Positions 44,201-53,868 of a stretch of DNA of 64,000 nt are shown here, one piece after another. Source of the stretch: Tsukamurella ocularis (GTDB lineage Bacteria; Actinomycetota; Actinomycetes; Mycobacteriales; Mycobacteriaceae). The position numbers and the translations under genes are program-made. Location of the stretch: NCBI RefSeq assembly GCF_024807615.1, contig NZ_JANUCJ010000003.1:806001-870000 (forward strand), written 5' to 3'. Every line of letters begins with the position of its first letter. Position 1 is the first letter of the stretch. Below the pieces are notes generated by a model, which saw nothing but the letters and a program-made list of their open reading frames with translations, was not told where the DNA came from and searched no databases.

Positions 44201-47200
44201 GAGGCGGGCATCGGGCCGGGTGACCGCCGCGGTGAGCACGCGGCGCCACCGGTCGACCAGGTCCTCGACCCAGCCGCGGTCCAGCGCGTCGGTGCGGAAA
44301 CCCGCGCGGAGGTGCATGGTCCGGCCGGGGGCCACGGCGACGGACAGCGGGTAGTGGGTGGCCTCGTCGCCGCGCACGTCGACGACCTCGACGTCGGTGC
44401 CGGGGATCGTCGCGCCCGCTGTCGACGGGTAGTTCTCCACCACGAACAGCGAATCGAAGATCTCGTCCCGGCCGGCGGCGCGGGCGATCTCGGTGAGGCC
44501 GAGGTGCTGGTGGTCGAGCAGGCGCACGTACTGCTCCTGCACGCCGAGGGCGATCTCGCGGACCGTCGCGCGCGGGTCGAGAGCGACCCGCACCGGGGAG
44601 GTGGTGATGAGCAGGCCCACCAGGTCCTCGACGCCGTCGAGCTGCGCGGGGCGGCCCGACTGCACCGACCCGAAGACCACGTCGTCGCGGCCCGTCGCGC
44701 CGCCCAGCGCGATCGCCCACGTCGCCTGCAGCACCGCGCCGGGCGTGGTGCCGAGCGTTCCCGCGAGTCGGGTGACGGCCGCATTGAGGTTGTCGGGGAT
44801 CATCGCGCGCACTTCGTCGTGCCCCTCGCCCGACGGTCCGCCGTCGGCCCCCGCCCGCAGCGGCCGGTCGCGGGCGACCAGCGTCGGCTCGTCGAGACCG
44901 TCGAGCTCCGCCGCCCAAGCGGCACGCGCGGCCTCCCGGTCGCGGCCCTGCAGCCAGGTGAAGTAGTCGCGCAGGCCCGCCCGCGGCCCGCCGAGGGCGT
45001 CGGGATCGATGCCCGCGTACCCCGCCAGGAGGTCGCGGAAGATCACCGGCGCCGACCAGCCGTCCCACAGGATGTGGTGGTTGGTCACCACCAGCCGGGC
45101 ATCGCGCTCCCCCACCCGGACCAGCAGAAACCGCACGCCGGGCTCGCGGTCGAGGCGGAAGCCGCGGTGCCTTTCGGCGGCGGCGAGCTCGTCGAACCGG
45201 GCCTCGGGGTCGCGCGCCCCGCGCACGTCCTCGTGGCGGTACGGCACGGGCCCGGGCGCCGCGATGACCTGGACGGGGGCGTCCAGCCCGTCGGCGACGA
45301 ACCGGGCGCGCAGCGCCTCGCGGCGCGCCAACAGCGCACGCACCGACTCGGCGAAGCGGTCCTCGTCGAGGACGCCCTCGAAGTCGATCACCGTCTGCAC
45401 GACGTACGGATCGGTCGCATCGCCCGCCGCATCGCCGAGCTCCGCGTGGTAGCGGAAACCCTGCTGCAGCACCGTCAGCGGCAGCACCTCCTCCAGACCC
45501 GGGTACCGGTTGTCGAGGCGATCGACCTGCTCGCCCGTCAGCACGACCAGGGGGAAGTCCGACGGGGTGTGCCCGCCGCCGCTGCCCGCCGCGGCCACGA
45601 CGTCGCGCAGCGCGTCGAACCACAGCGCGCCGAGCCGGCGGACCGCGGGCTCGTCGACGAGCGCCGGCGCCCACGTCCACGCCGCGACCAGCTCCGGCCC
45701 TTCCGCGCCGTCGCGGGCGACGGCGTTCACCTCGACGGCGTGCATCAGCGCGAGCGCGCCGGGCGCCGGGGAGAGATCGGCGAAGCGGCGGTCCGGCGCC
45801 CAGTCCTCATCGCCCGCGCCGATCGTGCGGCCCAGGTAGTTGAAGCCGATCTCCGGCTGCGGCAGCGCAGCGAGCTCCGCCGCCGTCCCCCGGCCGTGCT
45901 GATCCGGCCCGCTCGCTCCGCTCCCGGCGCCGCCGTACCGCGCGAGGCCGTAGCCGAGGCCACCGCCGGGCACCGCCCGCAGCTGCTCCTTGACGCGCTT
46001 GACTGCCGCCGCGGCGCCGTCCGCGCCCGGCCGCAGCCGCACGGGGTGGACGTTGGTGAACCACCCGACGGTGCGCGAGAGGTCCAGCCCCGGTGCCAGG
46101 GACTCGTCACGGCCGTGCGTCTCCACCTCGACGAGGGCGGCGCCGTCGCCGCGGCCGCGCTCGTGCGCCCACGCGATGACCGCGGTCGCGAAGGCCGCGA
46201 GCAGCACGTCCTGCACGCCCGCGTGGAAGCACTCCGGAACCGCGCCGAGCAGCGGCCCGGCGACCTCGGCGGGCAGAGTCAGCTCTGCCCGGCCGGCGGC
46301 GCCGTGGGTGTCGCGGACCGGGTCGAGGACACCATCGAGCAGCGCGGGCGCACCCTCGAGTACGGAGCGCCAGTACGCGAGCTCCTCGGGGGCCGCCTGT
46401 GCGGCGCTGTCCGCGAGCACCGTCGACCAGCGGCGGAAGGAGGTGCCCACCGGAGCCGTCACCACGGGCCGGCCCGTCGCGGCGGTGTGCCAGCCGGTCG
46501 CGAGGTCGGTGAGCAGGATGCGCCAGGAGACCCCGTCGACCACGAAGTGGTGGGCCGCGACGAGCAGCGCGCCCTCCCGCTCCGGGCCGAGGTCGAACCA
46601 CACGACCCGCAGCAGCGACGGTGCGCCGGGCCCCAGCAGGCCCGTCACGCGGCGGTGCTCGGCGGCGATAGCGGCACCGGTCTCGTCGAGCGACAGACCG
46701 GTGGCGTCGAACCGGTGCACGACGTCCGCGGCGGCGACGGCGCCGACGGGCCGGACCACGAGCGACGAGCCGCCGTGCGCCGTGCCGATCTCCGCGCGGA
46801 GGGCGTCGTGCCGGTCGAGGATCGCCTGGGTCAGGGCGTGCAGCGTCTCCTCGCCCACACCCGACGGGGTGCGGACCAGCACCGACTGATGGAAGCCCTC
46901 GGGGGTGCCGCCGTGCGCGACGAACCAGGACAGGACGGGCGTGGGCGCGATCTCGCCGACGCCGTCGTCGGGCACGGAGTCGGCGGGATCGGCCGTGCGG
47001 GCCACGGCCGCCAGGCCCGCGACGGTGCGGTGCGCGAAGACGTCGTGCGCGGTGATGATGACGCCCGCGGCGCGGGCGCGGCCGACCACCTGGATCGCCG
47101 TGATGGAGTCGCCGCCCAGCTCGAAGAAGGATTCGTCGACGCCGACCCGCTCGCGGCCGAGCACCTCGACGAAGACCCCGGCGAGGATCTCCTCGGCCGA

Positions 47201-50200
47201 GGTACCGGGCGCCCGGTACGGGGCGGCGTCGCCGGCGTCGGGCACGGGCAGCGCCGCGCGGTCGACCTTGCCGTTCGCGGTGAGCGGCAGCACGTCGAGC
47301 ACGAGCACCCGGGCGGGCACCATGTGCGCGGGCAGCCGCCGCGCGGCGTGCGCCCGGACGTCCGCCTCGGACGCCGTGCCGGTGACGTACCCGACGAGGC
47401 GCCGGGTGGGCTCCTCGCCCTGCACGACGACGGCCGCCGCGCCGACGCCGGGGCACGCCGCGAGCGCCGCCTCGACCTCGCCCGGCTCGATCCGGAAGCC
47501 GCGGAGCTTCACCTGGTCGTCGGCGCGGCCCACGTACTCCAGCTCGCCGCCGGGTAGCCACCGCACCAGGTCGCCGGTGCGGTAAATCCGCGCGCCGTCG
47601 GCGCCGAGGGGGTCGGCGACGAAGCGCGACGCAGTGAGGGCGGGCAGGCCCGCGTAGCCGCGGGCCACGCCGGGCCCGCCGACGTACAGCTCGCCCACGA
47701 CGCCCGGCGGCACGCGCCGCAGCCCGGCGTCGAGGACGTAGGCGCGGGAGCCGCCGATGGGCCGGCCGATGGAGACGGCGCCCTCCCCCGGCGTCAGCGG
47801 ACCGAGGGTCGCGGCGACGGTGAGCTCGGTGGGGCCGTAGGCGTTGATCAGCCGCCGGCCCGGCGCCCAGGTCTCGACGAGCGCGCGGGTGACGGCCTCG
47901 GCGCCGACGGTGAGCGAGGTGAGGCCGGGCATCCGGCCCGGCGTGATCGACGCCAGCACCGACGGGGTGATGAGCGCGTGCGTGACGCCGTGCTCCTCGA
48001 CGAAGTCGGCGAGCTCGTCGCCCACCCGGGTCTCGCCGGAGATCCGCAGCGTGCCGCCGGTGGCGAGAGCACTGAGCAGGTCCCAGAAGGAGATGTCGAA
48101 GCCGACGGAGAAGTTCGACAGCACCTGCGCGCCCGCGCCCGCGCCGGTCCCGGCGGCGATCGCGGCGGCCAGGCCGGCGGCGCCGGCGTGCGGCACGACG
48201 ACGCCCTTGGGGGTGCCGGTCGTGCCGGAGGTGTAGACGACGTACGCGGCGTCGTCCGGCCGCAGCGGCCGGCCGCGCTCGGCGTCGGTGAGCGGCGCAT
48301 CGTCGAAGTCCTGCAGGTCGGGGACGGTGTCCGCGGCGACGACGAGCCGCGGCGCCGCGTCCTCCAGCAGGAAGGCGATGCGCTCGGCGGGGTACGCGGG
48401 ATCGATCGGCAGGTAGGCGGCGCCGGCGCGCAACGCGGCCAGCTCCACCACGATCAGGCGCGCGGAGCGCGGCACGGTCAGCGCGACCACGTCGCCCGGC
48501 CGGACGCCCTCGCCGCGCAGGTACCGGGCCCAGCGGTTCGCCTCCCGGTCGAGCTCGGCGTAGGTCAGGGACTTCTCGTCGTCGGCGAGGGCGAGCGCGT
48601 CAGGCCTCGCCTCGACCCATTTGTCGATCAGGTCCGGAACCACCACGGCGCTCTCCGGGCCCGACGGTGCGCCCCACGTCGCGAGGGTCGCGGGCTCGGG
48701 GTCGAGCAGCACGTCGAGGGCGGCCACCCGCGTCCGGGAATCCGCGGCGACCTGTTCGAGCAGCCGCCGCCAGCGGGCGACGAGGGACTCGACGGTGGCG
48801 CGGTCGAAGACGTCGGTGCGGTACTCGACGGCGCCGGTGAGCCCGTCAGTGGACTCCGTGACGCTGAACAGCAGGTCGGCGCGGGAGGTGCCGACAGCCA
48901 TCGGCGCCATCTCGGCGACGAGCACGTCGCGCAGGTCGTCCCAGCCGGGATCCTCGTTCCAGCCGAGGATCACCTGGAAGATCGGGTGCCGGTCGGCGGA
49001 GCCGCGCGGCTGCATCGCGACCATCTCGCCGAAGGGCACGTCCTGGTTCGCGTAGGCGTCGAGCACGGTCGCCCGGGTGCGCCGCAGGTACTCGCCGAAC
49101 TCCGCCGACCAGTCGACGGTGGTGCGCAGCGGCAGCAGGTTGACGAACATGCCGACCACGTCGTCGCACGACGGAGGGCGGCCGGACGCGGCGGTGCCGA
49201 TCACCACGTCGTCGCCGGCGCCGAGCTTGGACAGCAGCGCCGCGAGGGCGGCGTAGTGGACCATGAACAGGCTCGTGCCGTGCTCGCGCGCGAGCTTCTG
49301 CAGGGGCTCGACGAGCTCTGCGGGCCACGCGAAATCGACGGTGCCGCCCTCGAATCCGCTGCCGGCGGGGTACGGGCGATCCACGGGCAGCACGGTCTCG
49401 GCCGGCGCACCGTCGAGCGTGCGGCGCCAGAAGTCGCGCTGCGCGACGACGGGCCCGTCGGGGTCGTGCAGCCGCGCGAGCTGCCAGGCCGCGAAGTCCG
49501 CGTACTGCACGGCGGGGACGCCGAGCTCCGGTGCGACGCCGGAGCGGCGGGCGGCGTAGGCGGCGACGAGGTCGCGCAGCAGCGGCCTCACGGAGGCGCC
49601 GTCGCCGGCGGTGTGGTGCAGCACCAGGACCATGCGCGGCGGCTCGTCGGGGTCGGGGTCCTCGAGCAGCCATCCTCGGAAGGGCGGCTCGGCGGCGAGG
49701 TCGAAAGCGTACGCCGCGCACTCCCGGGCGACGGCGTCGCGCTGCTCGGCGGGAACGGTGCGCCGCTCCAGCAGGCGGTCGTCGTCGATCGCAACGGTGA
49801 GGTCCTGCACCACGTCGTCGCCGCGCAGTTGCAGCACGGTGCGCAGCGCCCGGTGCTTGACCGCCACGTCCCGCAGCGCACGGGCCATCGCCGCGGCGTC
49901 GATCGGTTCGTCGAAGTCGAGGACCAGCGGCATGTTGTAGACCGGCGAAGGGCCGCCGAGCTGGAAGTCGCGGAACAGCCCCGCCTGCGCGTGCGATGCG
50001 GGGGCCTCCGTGACGTCGCCCAGCGCGGGGATCGACGGACCTGCCGGACCGGAGTTCGACGGTGCCGCGGCGTCGACGTTGGCCACTGCCAGCCCGCTCA
50101 GGGGCCGTACCGCCGGGGCGGCGGCGGGCGGCGCGGTCGCTATCAGCGCGGCGATGCCGCGGGGCGTGGGGTTGTCGAAAACCTCCACCACGGGAACCTG

Positions 50201-51679
50201 CACGCCGCGCAACTCGGCGATCCGGTCGGTGACCCGGACCGCGACCAGCGAGGTGCCGCCCAAGTCGAACAGAGAATCGTCCGGGCCGACGTCGGGCATG
50301 CCGAGGATCCCGCCGAGCCATTCGGCGACGAGCGCGACGTCGTCCCCGCCGGTCGCCGTGCCGGCCGGGGACGCTGTCGCCTCGGATGCGACGTCCTGTG
50401 GCACAGCCTCGAGCAGCGGGCCGAGGAGCGCGTCGGGGTCGGCGACGAGCGCCGCGATGGCGCCGTGCCACTCGGCCGCGAGCGCCGCGACCTGTGGAGC
50501 GTCGAAGACCCCGGCCCGGCCGCGGACGTCGAGGGTGAGCCCGCCGTCCATGGCGAGCGCGACGAAGCCGAGGTGCCGGACGGGCCCGGCGCTGACCACC
50601 TCGGTGCCGCCCGGCACGCCTGCGAAGTCCTCGGGCACGGGCTGCAGGTACGTGACGACCACGCCGGTCGAGCCGTGCTCGCCGTCGAGCGGGCGGCCGC
50701 GCTGGTGCAGGAAGGCCTGGCGGATCCCGGCGTCGACGGCCCTCAGGCACGCGCGCACCGTGCCCGCCGGGGCCAGGTCGACGCGCACCGCGATGGTGGT
50801 CCCGGCGGCACCGTCGGTGTCGAGGCCGGTCTCGTCGATGCGCCCCGAGACCGGCAGGTCTACCCGCACGCGCTCGGCGCCCGTGCGCCGCGCGGCCACG
50901 AGCGCGGCGGCCACGACGACGACGGTGACGTTCCGCACGCCGACGGCGCGGGCCTCGGCGTCCAGGCTGTGGATCAGGTCCGCGGCGAGCGACCGCAGGG
51001 GCGCGCGGACCTGGCCGCTCGCTCCGCCCGACGGTGCGCCGCCCGGCAGGACGGCGCGCCCCGGGAGGCCTGCGCCGCGCCAGTAGGCGGCGTCCTCACC
51101 GCGGTCCTGAGAGGAGAGGTAGCCGGACTCGGCTGCGAGCAACGCCCGCAGCGGCCGGATGGGATCCGCCTGGAGCGAGCGGCCCTCGACGAGGTCCGTG
51201 TACGCGGCGGCGATCGCGGCCCGGACGCGGGCGGCGGTGTAGCCGTCGGCGACGGCGAGATCGCATTCGAGGAGCAGCCGCACCCGGCGCTCGGACGTGC
51301 GGACGAGCGCCAGGCGGACCCGGGGCTCCCGCGGGGGCGAGGCCAGCCGGTCCGCGGCGAAGCGCCGCGCCGCCTCCTCGGGATCGCCCTCCCGACGGAG
51401 ATCGACCCGCTCCACGACAACGGTGGTTCCGGCGCCGACGTGCTGGGTATGCGCCTTCTCATCGATCCGGGCCACAAGCGGTTCGGCGGCAGTCGCCACG
51501 TACGCGGCCGCGCGGCGCAATACGTCGTCGTCGATCGCCCCGTCGAGCACGACGTACTCGCTGATGGTCCACAGCGGGCTCGCGCCGTCTGCGCGGCGGG
51601 CGGCGAGGACGTACTCCTGCGCCCGGGTCAGTGGTACCCCGGCACGCGCGGCACGCCTCGCCTTGAACCGGTTCGCCAT
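41297..51679 (-). CDS. NRPS, C*-T-C-A-T-E-C-A-T-R, with a degenerate C* and a carrier lacking its A domain
   Basis: A 3460-residue synthetase. Domains (approximate residues): C* (1-430) whose motif reads CDLAVADG, so the catalytic His is Leu; T1 (440-510; FDLGGTSL) with no adenylation domain before it; C2 (545-985; HHTAGDG); A1 (1010-1475; [28 protein letters not shown]); T2 (1490-1555); epimerase E (1570-2010; [25 protein letters not shown]); C3 (2020-2490; NHHILWDG); A2 (2520-2990; [21 protein letters not shown]); T3 (3000-3070); reductase R (3095-3420; [14 protein letters not shown]). Pocket residues by hand: DIWLTGAVAK and DAWVVAAIAK, both unassigned. T1 must be loaded in trans, by another A domain or by acyl transfer. 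The E domain predicts a D-residue at the first activated position. The ATG at 51679 follows GAGGGGGG; the shared palindrome lies just upstream. Confidence 0.92.
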   Translation of the reverse strand: MANRFKARRAARAGVPLTRAQEYVLAARRADGASPLWTISEYVVLDGAIDDDVLRRAAAYVATAAEPLVARIDEKAHTQHVGAGTTVVVERVDLRREGDPEEAARRFAADRLASPPREPRVRLALVRTSERRVRLLLECDLAVADGYTAARVRAAIAAAYTDLVEGRSLQADPIRPLRALLAAESGYLSSQDRGEDAAYWRGAGLPGRAVLPGGAPSGGASGQVRAPLRSLAADLIHSLDAEARAVGVRNVTVVVVAAALVAARRTGAERVRVDLPVSGRIDETGLDTDGAAGTTIAVRVDLAPAGTVRACLRAVDAGIRQAFLHQRGRPLDGEHGSTGVVVTYLQPVPEDFAGVPGGTEVVSAGPVRHLGFVALAMDGGLTLDVRGRAGVFDAPQVAALAAEWHGAIAALVADPDALLGPLLEAVPQDVASEATASPAGTATGGDDVALVAEWLGGILGMPDVGPDDSLFDLGGTSLVAVRVTDRIAELRGVQVPVVEVFDNPTPRGIAALIATAPPAAAPAVRPLSGLAVANVDAAAPSNSGPAGPSIPALGDVTEAPASHAQAGLFRDFQLGGPSPVYNMPLVLDFDEPIDAAAMARALRDVAVKHRALRTVLQLRGDDVVQDLTVAIDDDRLLERRTVPAEQRDAVARECAAYAFDLAAEPPFRGWLLEDPDPDEPPRMVLVLHHTAGDGASVRPLLRDLVAAYAARRSGVAPELGVPAVQYADFAAWQLARLHDPDGPVVAQRDFWRRTLDGAPAETVLPVDRPYPAGSGFEGGTVDFAWPAELVEPLQKLAREHGTSLFMVHYAALAALLSKLGAGDDVVIGTAASGRPPSCDDVVGMFVNLLPLRTTVDWSAEFGEYLRRTRATVLDAYANQDVPFGEMVAMQPRGSADRHPIFQVILGWNEDPGWDDLRDVLVAEMAPMAVGTSRADLLFSVTESTDGLTGAVEYRTDVFDRATVESLVARWRRLLEQVAADSRTRVAALDVLLDPEPATLATWGAPSGPESAVVVPDLIDKWVEARPDALALADDEKSLTYAELDREANRWARYLRGEGVRPGDVVALTVPRSARLIVVELAALRAGAAYLPIDPAYPAERIAFLLEDAAPRLVVAADTVPDLQDFDDAPLTDAERGRPLRPDDAAYVVYTSGTTGTPKGVVVPHAGAAGLAAAIAAGTGAGAGAQVLSNFSVGFDISFWDLLSALATGGTLRISGETRVGDELADFVEEHGVTHALITPSVLASITPGRMPGLTSLTVGAEAVTRALVETWAPGRRLINAYGPTELTVAATLGPLTPGEGAVSIGRPIGGSRAYVLDAGLRRVPPGVVGELYVGGPGVARGYAGLPALTASRFVADPLGADGARIYRTGDLVRWLPGGELEYVGRADDQVKLRGFRIEPGEVEAALAACPGVGAAAVVVQGEEPTRRLVGYVTGTASEADVRAHAARRLPAHMVPARVLVLDVLPLTANGKVDRAALPVPDAGDAAPYRAPGTSAEEILAGVFVEVLGRERVGVDESFFELGGDSITAIQVVGRARAAGVIITAHDVFAHRTVAGLAAVARTADPADSVPDDGVGEIAPTPVLSWFVAHGGTPEGFHQSVLVRTPSGVGEETLHALTQAILDRHDALRAEIGTAHGGSSLVVRPVGAVAAADVVHRFDATGLSLDETGAAIAAEHRRVTGLLGPGAPSLLRVVWFDLGPEREGALLVAAHHFVVDGVSWRILLTDLATGWHTAATGRPVVTAPVGTSFRRWSTVLADSAAQAAPEELAYWRSVLEGAPALLDGVLDPVRDTHGAAGRAELTLPAEVAGPLLGAVPECFHAGVQDVLLAAFATAVIAWAHERGRGDGAALVEVETHGRDESLAPGLDLSRTVGWFTNVHPVRLRPGADGAAAAVKRVKEQLRAVPGGGLGYGLARYGGAGSGASGPDQHGRGTAAELAALPQPEIGFNYLGRTIGAGDEDWAPDRRFADLSPAPGALALMHAVEVNAVARDGAEGPELVAAWTWAPALVDEPAVRRLGALWFDALRDVVAAAGSGGGHTPSDFPLVVLTGEQVDRLDNRYPGLEEVLPLTVLQQGFRYHAELGDAAGDATDPYVVQTVIDFEGVLDEDRFAESVRALLARREALRARFVADGLDAPVQVIAAPGPVPYRHEDVRGARDPEARFDELAAAERHRGFRLDREPGVRFLLVRVGERDARLVVTNHHILWDGWSAPVIFRDLLAGYAGIDPDALGGPRAGLRDYFTWLQGRDREAARAAWAAELDGLDEPTLVARDRPLRAGADGGPSGEGHDEVRAMIPDNLNAAVTRLAGTLGTTPGAVLQATWAIALGGATGRDDVVFGSVQSGRPAQLDGVEDLVGLLITTSPVRVALDPRATVREIALGVQEQYVRLLDHQHLGLTEIARAAGRDEIFDSLFVVENYPSTAGATIPGTDVEVVDVRGDEATHYPLSVAVAPGRTMHLRAGFRTDALDRGWVEDLVDRWRRVLTAAVTRPDARLADVDGTGETERLLVRRWGGAIGGVPARTLPELVARRAAARPRSRAVAGDGAPLSYAELDALSNRWARRFLAEGVGPGDVVAVTAPRSIGFVAVVLGIAKAGGAFLPIDSATPRERIEAMFADARPVLEVDGALLDAGPGDAGDEPVTDADRRAALTPQDTAYVIFTSGSTGTPKGVAVTHAGLADLVRTFDELNLGPGTRMLHNASVGFDAAVWELLCALGTGGTLVVSAKVRAGRELADFVEKHRVTNAVLTPSVLASVPAGRMRGLTSLVVAAEAVPRALVDRWGPGRRLVNAYGPTEATIAVSFARIRPGECSPVPIGRPVRGMAVRVLDGALRRVGPGVVGELYVSGAAVARGYVGRPGLTASRFVADPYGGAGARMYRTGDLVRWLPDGALEYVGRADDQVKLRGVRIELGEVEAALAAVPGVSAAVALVRDGARGGRLVGYVVAPGLAPDEVTAGVARRLPAAMVPFVAVLDALPLTPSGKLDQAALPEPVFAAAAGYRAPETDEERAMVALFESVLGAEDVGLDDSFFELGGDSLSLMRLVDRVDVDFGVRVPIVGLFESASPASVLASLSEVGRPRAVEVPVDDVRFAPSTPDVTPTGHEVLVTGATGLLGGHLIRAVLEADPSARVQALVRARDEASGLERIRTTMRGYGAWSDGYEGRISALPGDLALPALGIDAAVWDRVIEQVDAIIHCGARVNHVEPYPRLRAANVDSTRFLLELASRRPGTAFQFVSTISAAGAFDEIPDAGYTHSKWVAERVVELAAASGVRSTILRPGLLTGSLDSGATNTDDAFWNLVRSIATVGAAPSELLEQTIEMTPVDRAAEAMVEVLRGGGDQLRTLEVGSGSRVSWAEIVEALRRGGYPVEAVPGHVFLERQTAAFRDRPEVAEALARAILLIRAGLERETVGEGGGWTPTSAADGRIGRDGDRAPVGDAGLDIYVDYLVRIGFLPGAGNRADV

Positions 51680-51695
51680 GATCCCCCCTCAATCA

Positions 51696-51712
51696 GGTTT
51701 GCGATCGCAACC
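51696..51712. promoter_or_regulatory. Palindrome shared by both NRPS genes, copy 2
   Basis: GGTTTGCGATCGCAACC contains the perfect 12-bp palindrome TTGCGATCGCAA (51699-51710), 19 bases before the ATG of the longer NRPS. On the coding strand it follows TAAGGT, a possible -10 box. It differs from copy 1 (TTGCGATTGCAA) at one base and sits at nearly the same distance from the start codon (19 versus 20). Confidence 0.7.
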
Positions 51713-51725
51713 TTATCGAACGGAG

Positions 51726-52067
51726 TCAAGCAATGCCGCCGCTATCCAGCAGCCGCCACCGGCCGGCGGCGAACCGCCACGTCTCGAACGTGCCGTTCTC
51801 GCGCACCCGGTGATAGACGTCGGCCACGCCGTCGGCGTCCAGGTCGGTGAAGACAGCGGTGCCGTCGGCGTCGACGAGGGTGCCCGTGTCGACCGTTCCG
51901 TCACCGTCGGTGTCGAGGGCATGCACGTCGTACCAGCCGCCGTCGGCGTGCACCCAGAGCCCGCCGGGCGCGGGCTCGGCCGCAGGTACGGCGCCGTCGA
52001 ACAGCCCGGCGCCGAAGGCGTCCGAGTCGGGTGATCCGAACAGCACGAATTCAGGGTCCATATTCAT
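51726..52067 (-). CDS. Small acidic protein with Asp-rich calcium-binding-like repeats (DUF6802-like)
   Basis: A 113-residue acidic protein. It contains two Dx[DN]xDG loops of the EF-hand/dockerin/thrombospondin-3 type (DTDGDGTVDTG near residue 54 and DLDADGVADVY near 76) set in a beta-hairpin-like context (GTFETWRFAAGRWRLLDSG). It resembles actinobacterial DUF6802 proteins. No signal peptide is visible. The ATG at 52067 (or 52061) overlaps the end of the upstream P-loop-like gene by 17 bases, so it is the third gene of a coupled set. Role unknown. Confidence 0.65.
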   Translation of the reverse strand: MNMDPEFVLFGSPDSDAFGAGLFDGAVPAAEPAPGGLWVHADGGWYDVHALDTDGDGTVDTGTLVDADGTAVFTDLDADGVADVYHRVRENGTFETWRFAAGRWRLLDSGGIA

Positions 52068-53112
52068 TGGACGCACCGGCCTCCCGATCGGTTCCCGGTC
52101 CGCGAGCCAGCCGCAGCGCGGCGTCGGCCTCCGCGGCGACGAGCGCCGCAGCCAGCTCGACCTCCACCCGCTGCCGGAACCCGGCCGCGGCGGCGTCGGC
52201 CCAGCTCCGCCGCTCCGCACGCGCGGTCGACCGGCGGCGCATCCGGAGCAGCCACACCGCGGCGGCGAGCCCCACCGCGAGGCTGATCGGCAGCGCGAGC
52301 CAGCGCAACGCGCCCAGCACCTCGAGCGGCGCGGCCACCGCCCGGCCGATGCCGAGCCCGGCGGAGGCGCCCAGGATCAGGACCGCCAGGTCCTCGGGCC
52401 GGCGACGGTCCGCCGGCGCCGCTGGCGGGTCGGGACGCGGCAACACCGGCACAGCCGGCTCTGGCGGGTCGGGCCAGCCCGCGAAGGTGCCGCGGTAGGC
52501 GGCGCGCAGGTGCGCGCCCAGCGACCGCTCCAGCGTGAGGACGACCCCGGTGAGCCGGGAACCCACGTCATCGCCCGGCTCGTCCTCGTGCCGGCGGAAG
52601 CCCTCGGCGGAATCCGCGAGGAGCGCGGCGCGGATCCGCGCGATCGCCGATCGCAGGTACGCGGACCGGTCGGCCCGCTCGAGTGCCGCCCCCGGCGGCC
52701 CCGGCACCGTCGGCGCACCGGCCGGCGATGCGGGGCACGCGGGCGCGGGGGCCGCGAGCGCGGCCCGGAGCTCGGCGAAGCCGCCGCCCGAGTCGGGCTG
52801 GACACTCACCACGTCGCCGCCGAGGCGGCGCCCGGACTCCGCCAGGGTGGCCGCCGCGTGCGGGTAGACGTCGGCGCCCGTGGCGGCGAGCACCGTCGGC
52901 AGGTCGGCGCGGAGCCGGCCGAGCGCGATGGCGTCGACCGCGTCCGCGGGGACGCAGGCGTCGAGGACGTAGACCAGGACGTCGTGGTCGCCGCGGTGCT
53001 CGCCGAGCGGCACCGGCACCCCGTCGGCGTCGACGGCCGCGGCGTCCCCGCCCAGGCGGTCGGCGACGGCGGCCGCACCGGCCGGGTCCTGCCCGGCCAC
53101 GAGTACGGTCAC
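52051..53112 (-). CDS. P-loop-like protein with C-terminal membrane helices, second of a pair
   Basis: A 353-residue protein that opens VTVLVAGQDPAGAAAVADRLGG, where the GQDPAGAA stretch stands where a Walker A loop would be but lacks the Lys. The middle part is helical and charged, and two hydrophobic helices lie near residues 235-275 (LAVLILGASAGLGIG, LALPISLAVGLAAAVWLL), followed by RMRRRSTARAERR. The GTG start at 53112 overlaps the stop of the upstream gene by 4 bases. The size and position between trmB and pckA recall the uncharacterised Rv0209/Rv0210 genes of M. tuberculosis, but I cannot confirm homology. A membrane-linked GTPase-like pair is the best description. Confidence 0.55.
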   Translation of the reverse strand: MTVLVAGQDPAGAAAVADRLGGDAAAVDADGVPVPLGEHRGDHDVLVYVLDACVPADAVDAIALGRLRADLPTVLAATGADVYPHAAATLAESGRRLGGDVVSVQPDSGGGFAELRAALAAPAPACPASPAGAPTVPGPPGAALERADRSAYLRSAIARIRAALLADSAEGFRRHEDEPGDDVGSRLTGVVLTLERSLGAHLRAAYRGTFAGWPDPPEPAVPVLPRPDPPAAPADRRRPEDLAVLILGASAGLGIGRAVAAPLEVLGALRWLALPISLAVGLAAAVWLLRMRRRSTARAERRSWADAAAAGFRQRVEVELAAALVAAEADAALRLARGPGTDREAGASNEYGP

Positions 53113-53828
53113 GATGCCCGCCCCAGCCGGTCCAGCAGCAGCTGCTCGGCCTCGTCGCGCCGCGCGCAATCCGTCGCGGCGAGGGCGCGCAGGGCACCGT
53201 CGAACTCCGCCTCCCGGCGCTCCTCGTACCCCCGCAGGGCGGCGGCGAGGGGAGGCAGCAGCGCGTCCACGCCGCTCAGCTCGCGCAGGCTGGCCAGTAG
53301 CGTCTCGTCGGGCATCGACGGGGTCTCGCGCAGCGCTCCCAGCGCGCACGCCAGCCCGTAGCCGCCGAACCGGCACAGTAGCGGGGCGTCCTCGCCGAGC
53401 GCCTCCGTGGCCGCGAGCGCCGACGCGGGCAGCGCGAGAGGCGATTCCGCGAGGCGGCGGATCGCGGGTAGGTCGGCCGCGTCGACCCCGTCGAGCAGCG
53501 CCATCACCGCGACGACCGGGCGGCCCAGGATCTCGCCGAGGCGCGCGGCGTACTCGTCGGCGGCGCGCCAGGACCCGGCGGCGTCGGCCTTGGTCCACGC
53601 AATCACCGGCGGGCCCGCGGGATCGGCGTCCAGCGCCTCGACCGCCGCGCGGTCGGTGGCACGCAGTCCCCCGGCGAAGCAGTAGAGGAGCGCGTCGGCG
53701 CCGTCCTCGTCCTCAGCCGTCTCGACCGCGCGCGAACGCAGAGCCGCGCCCAGCACCGTCGTCCCGACGCCGGCGCGGCCGAGCAGCCGCACCCGTGGCG
53801 CGCCGCGGCGCACGGACAGATCCCCCAT
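53109..53828 (-). CDS. GTPase-like protein with degenerate Walker A
   Basis: A 239-residue protein beginning with a P-loop-like segment VRLLGRAGVGTTVLGAAL. The GxxxxGK[ST] pattern is kept except that the key Lys is Thr (GRAGVGTT at residues 17-24). The guanine-specificity motif appears as TKAD (79-82) after VIAWT, and AGGLRATDRA could be the switch region. The C-terminal part is helical and charged (YEERREAEFDGALRALAATDCARRDEAEQLLLDRL), possibly coiled-coil. It starts 16 bases from the P55 terminator hairpin and overlaps the next gene by 4 bases. With its partner it forms two tandem degenerate P-loop proteins, an arrangement reminiscent of bacterial dynamin-like pairs, though much smaller. 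Confidence 0.6.
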   Translation of the reverse strand: MGDLSVRRGAPRVRLLGRAGVGTTVLGAALRSRAVETAEDEDGADALLYCFAGGLRATDRAAVEALDADPAGPPVIAWTKADAAGSWRAADEYAARLGEILGRPVVAVMALLDGVDAADLPAIRRLAESPLALPASALAATEALGEDAPLLCRFGGYGLACALGALRETPSMPDETLLASLRELSGVDALLPPLAAALRGYEERREAEFDGALRALAATDCARRDEAEQLLLDRLGRAS

Positions 53829-53843
53829 GAGAGCCCCCGCTCC

Positions 53844-53867
53844 CGATCGGCGCCCCCGCGCCGATCG
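53844..53867. terminator. Hairpin immediately after the P55 stop codon
   Basis: CGATCGGCGC (53844-53853) pairs perfectly with GCGCCGATCG (53858-53867) around a CCCC loop. It begins one base past the P55 stop codon on the minus strand and ends 15 bases before the next gene's start, so it likely ends the lprG-P55 transcript. Confidence 0.75.
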
Positions 53868-53868
53868 C

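Noticed and set aside
31854-51850. Very long open frames on the plus strand opposite the NRPS genes (including stretches over 1000 codons)
   Set aside because: They are antisense to clearly coding NRPS domains, their products are Arg/His/Gly-rich with no family signature, and such shadows are routine in DNA of this GC content.
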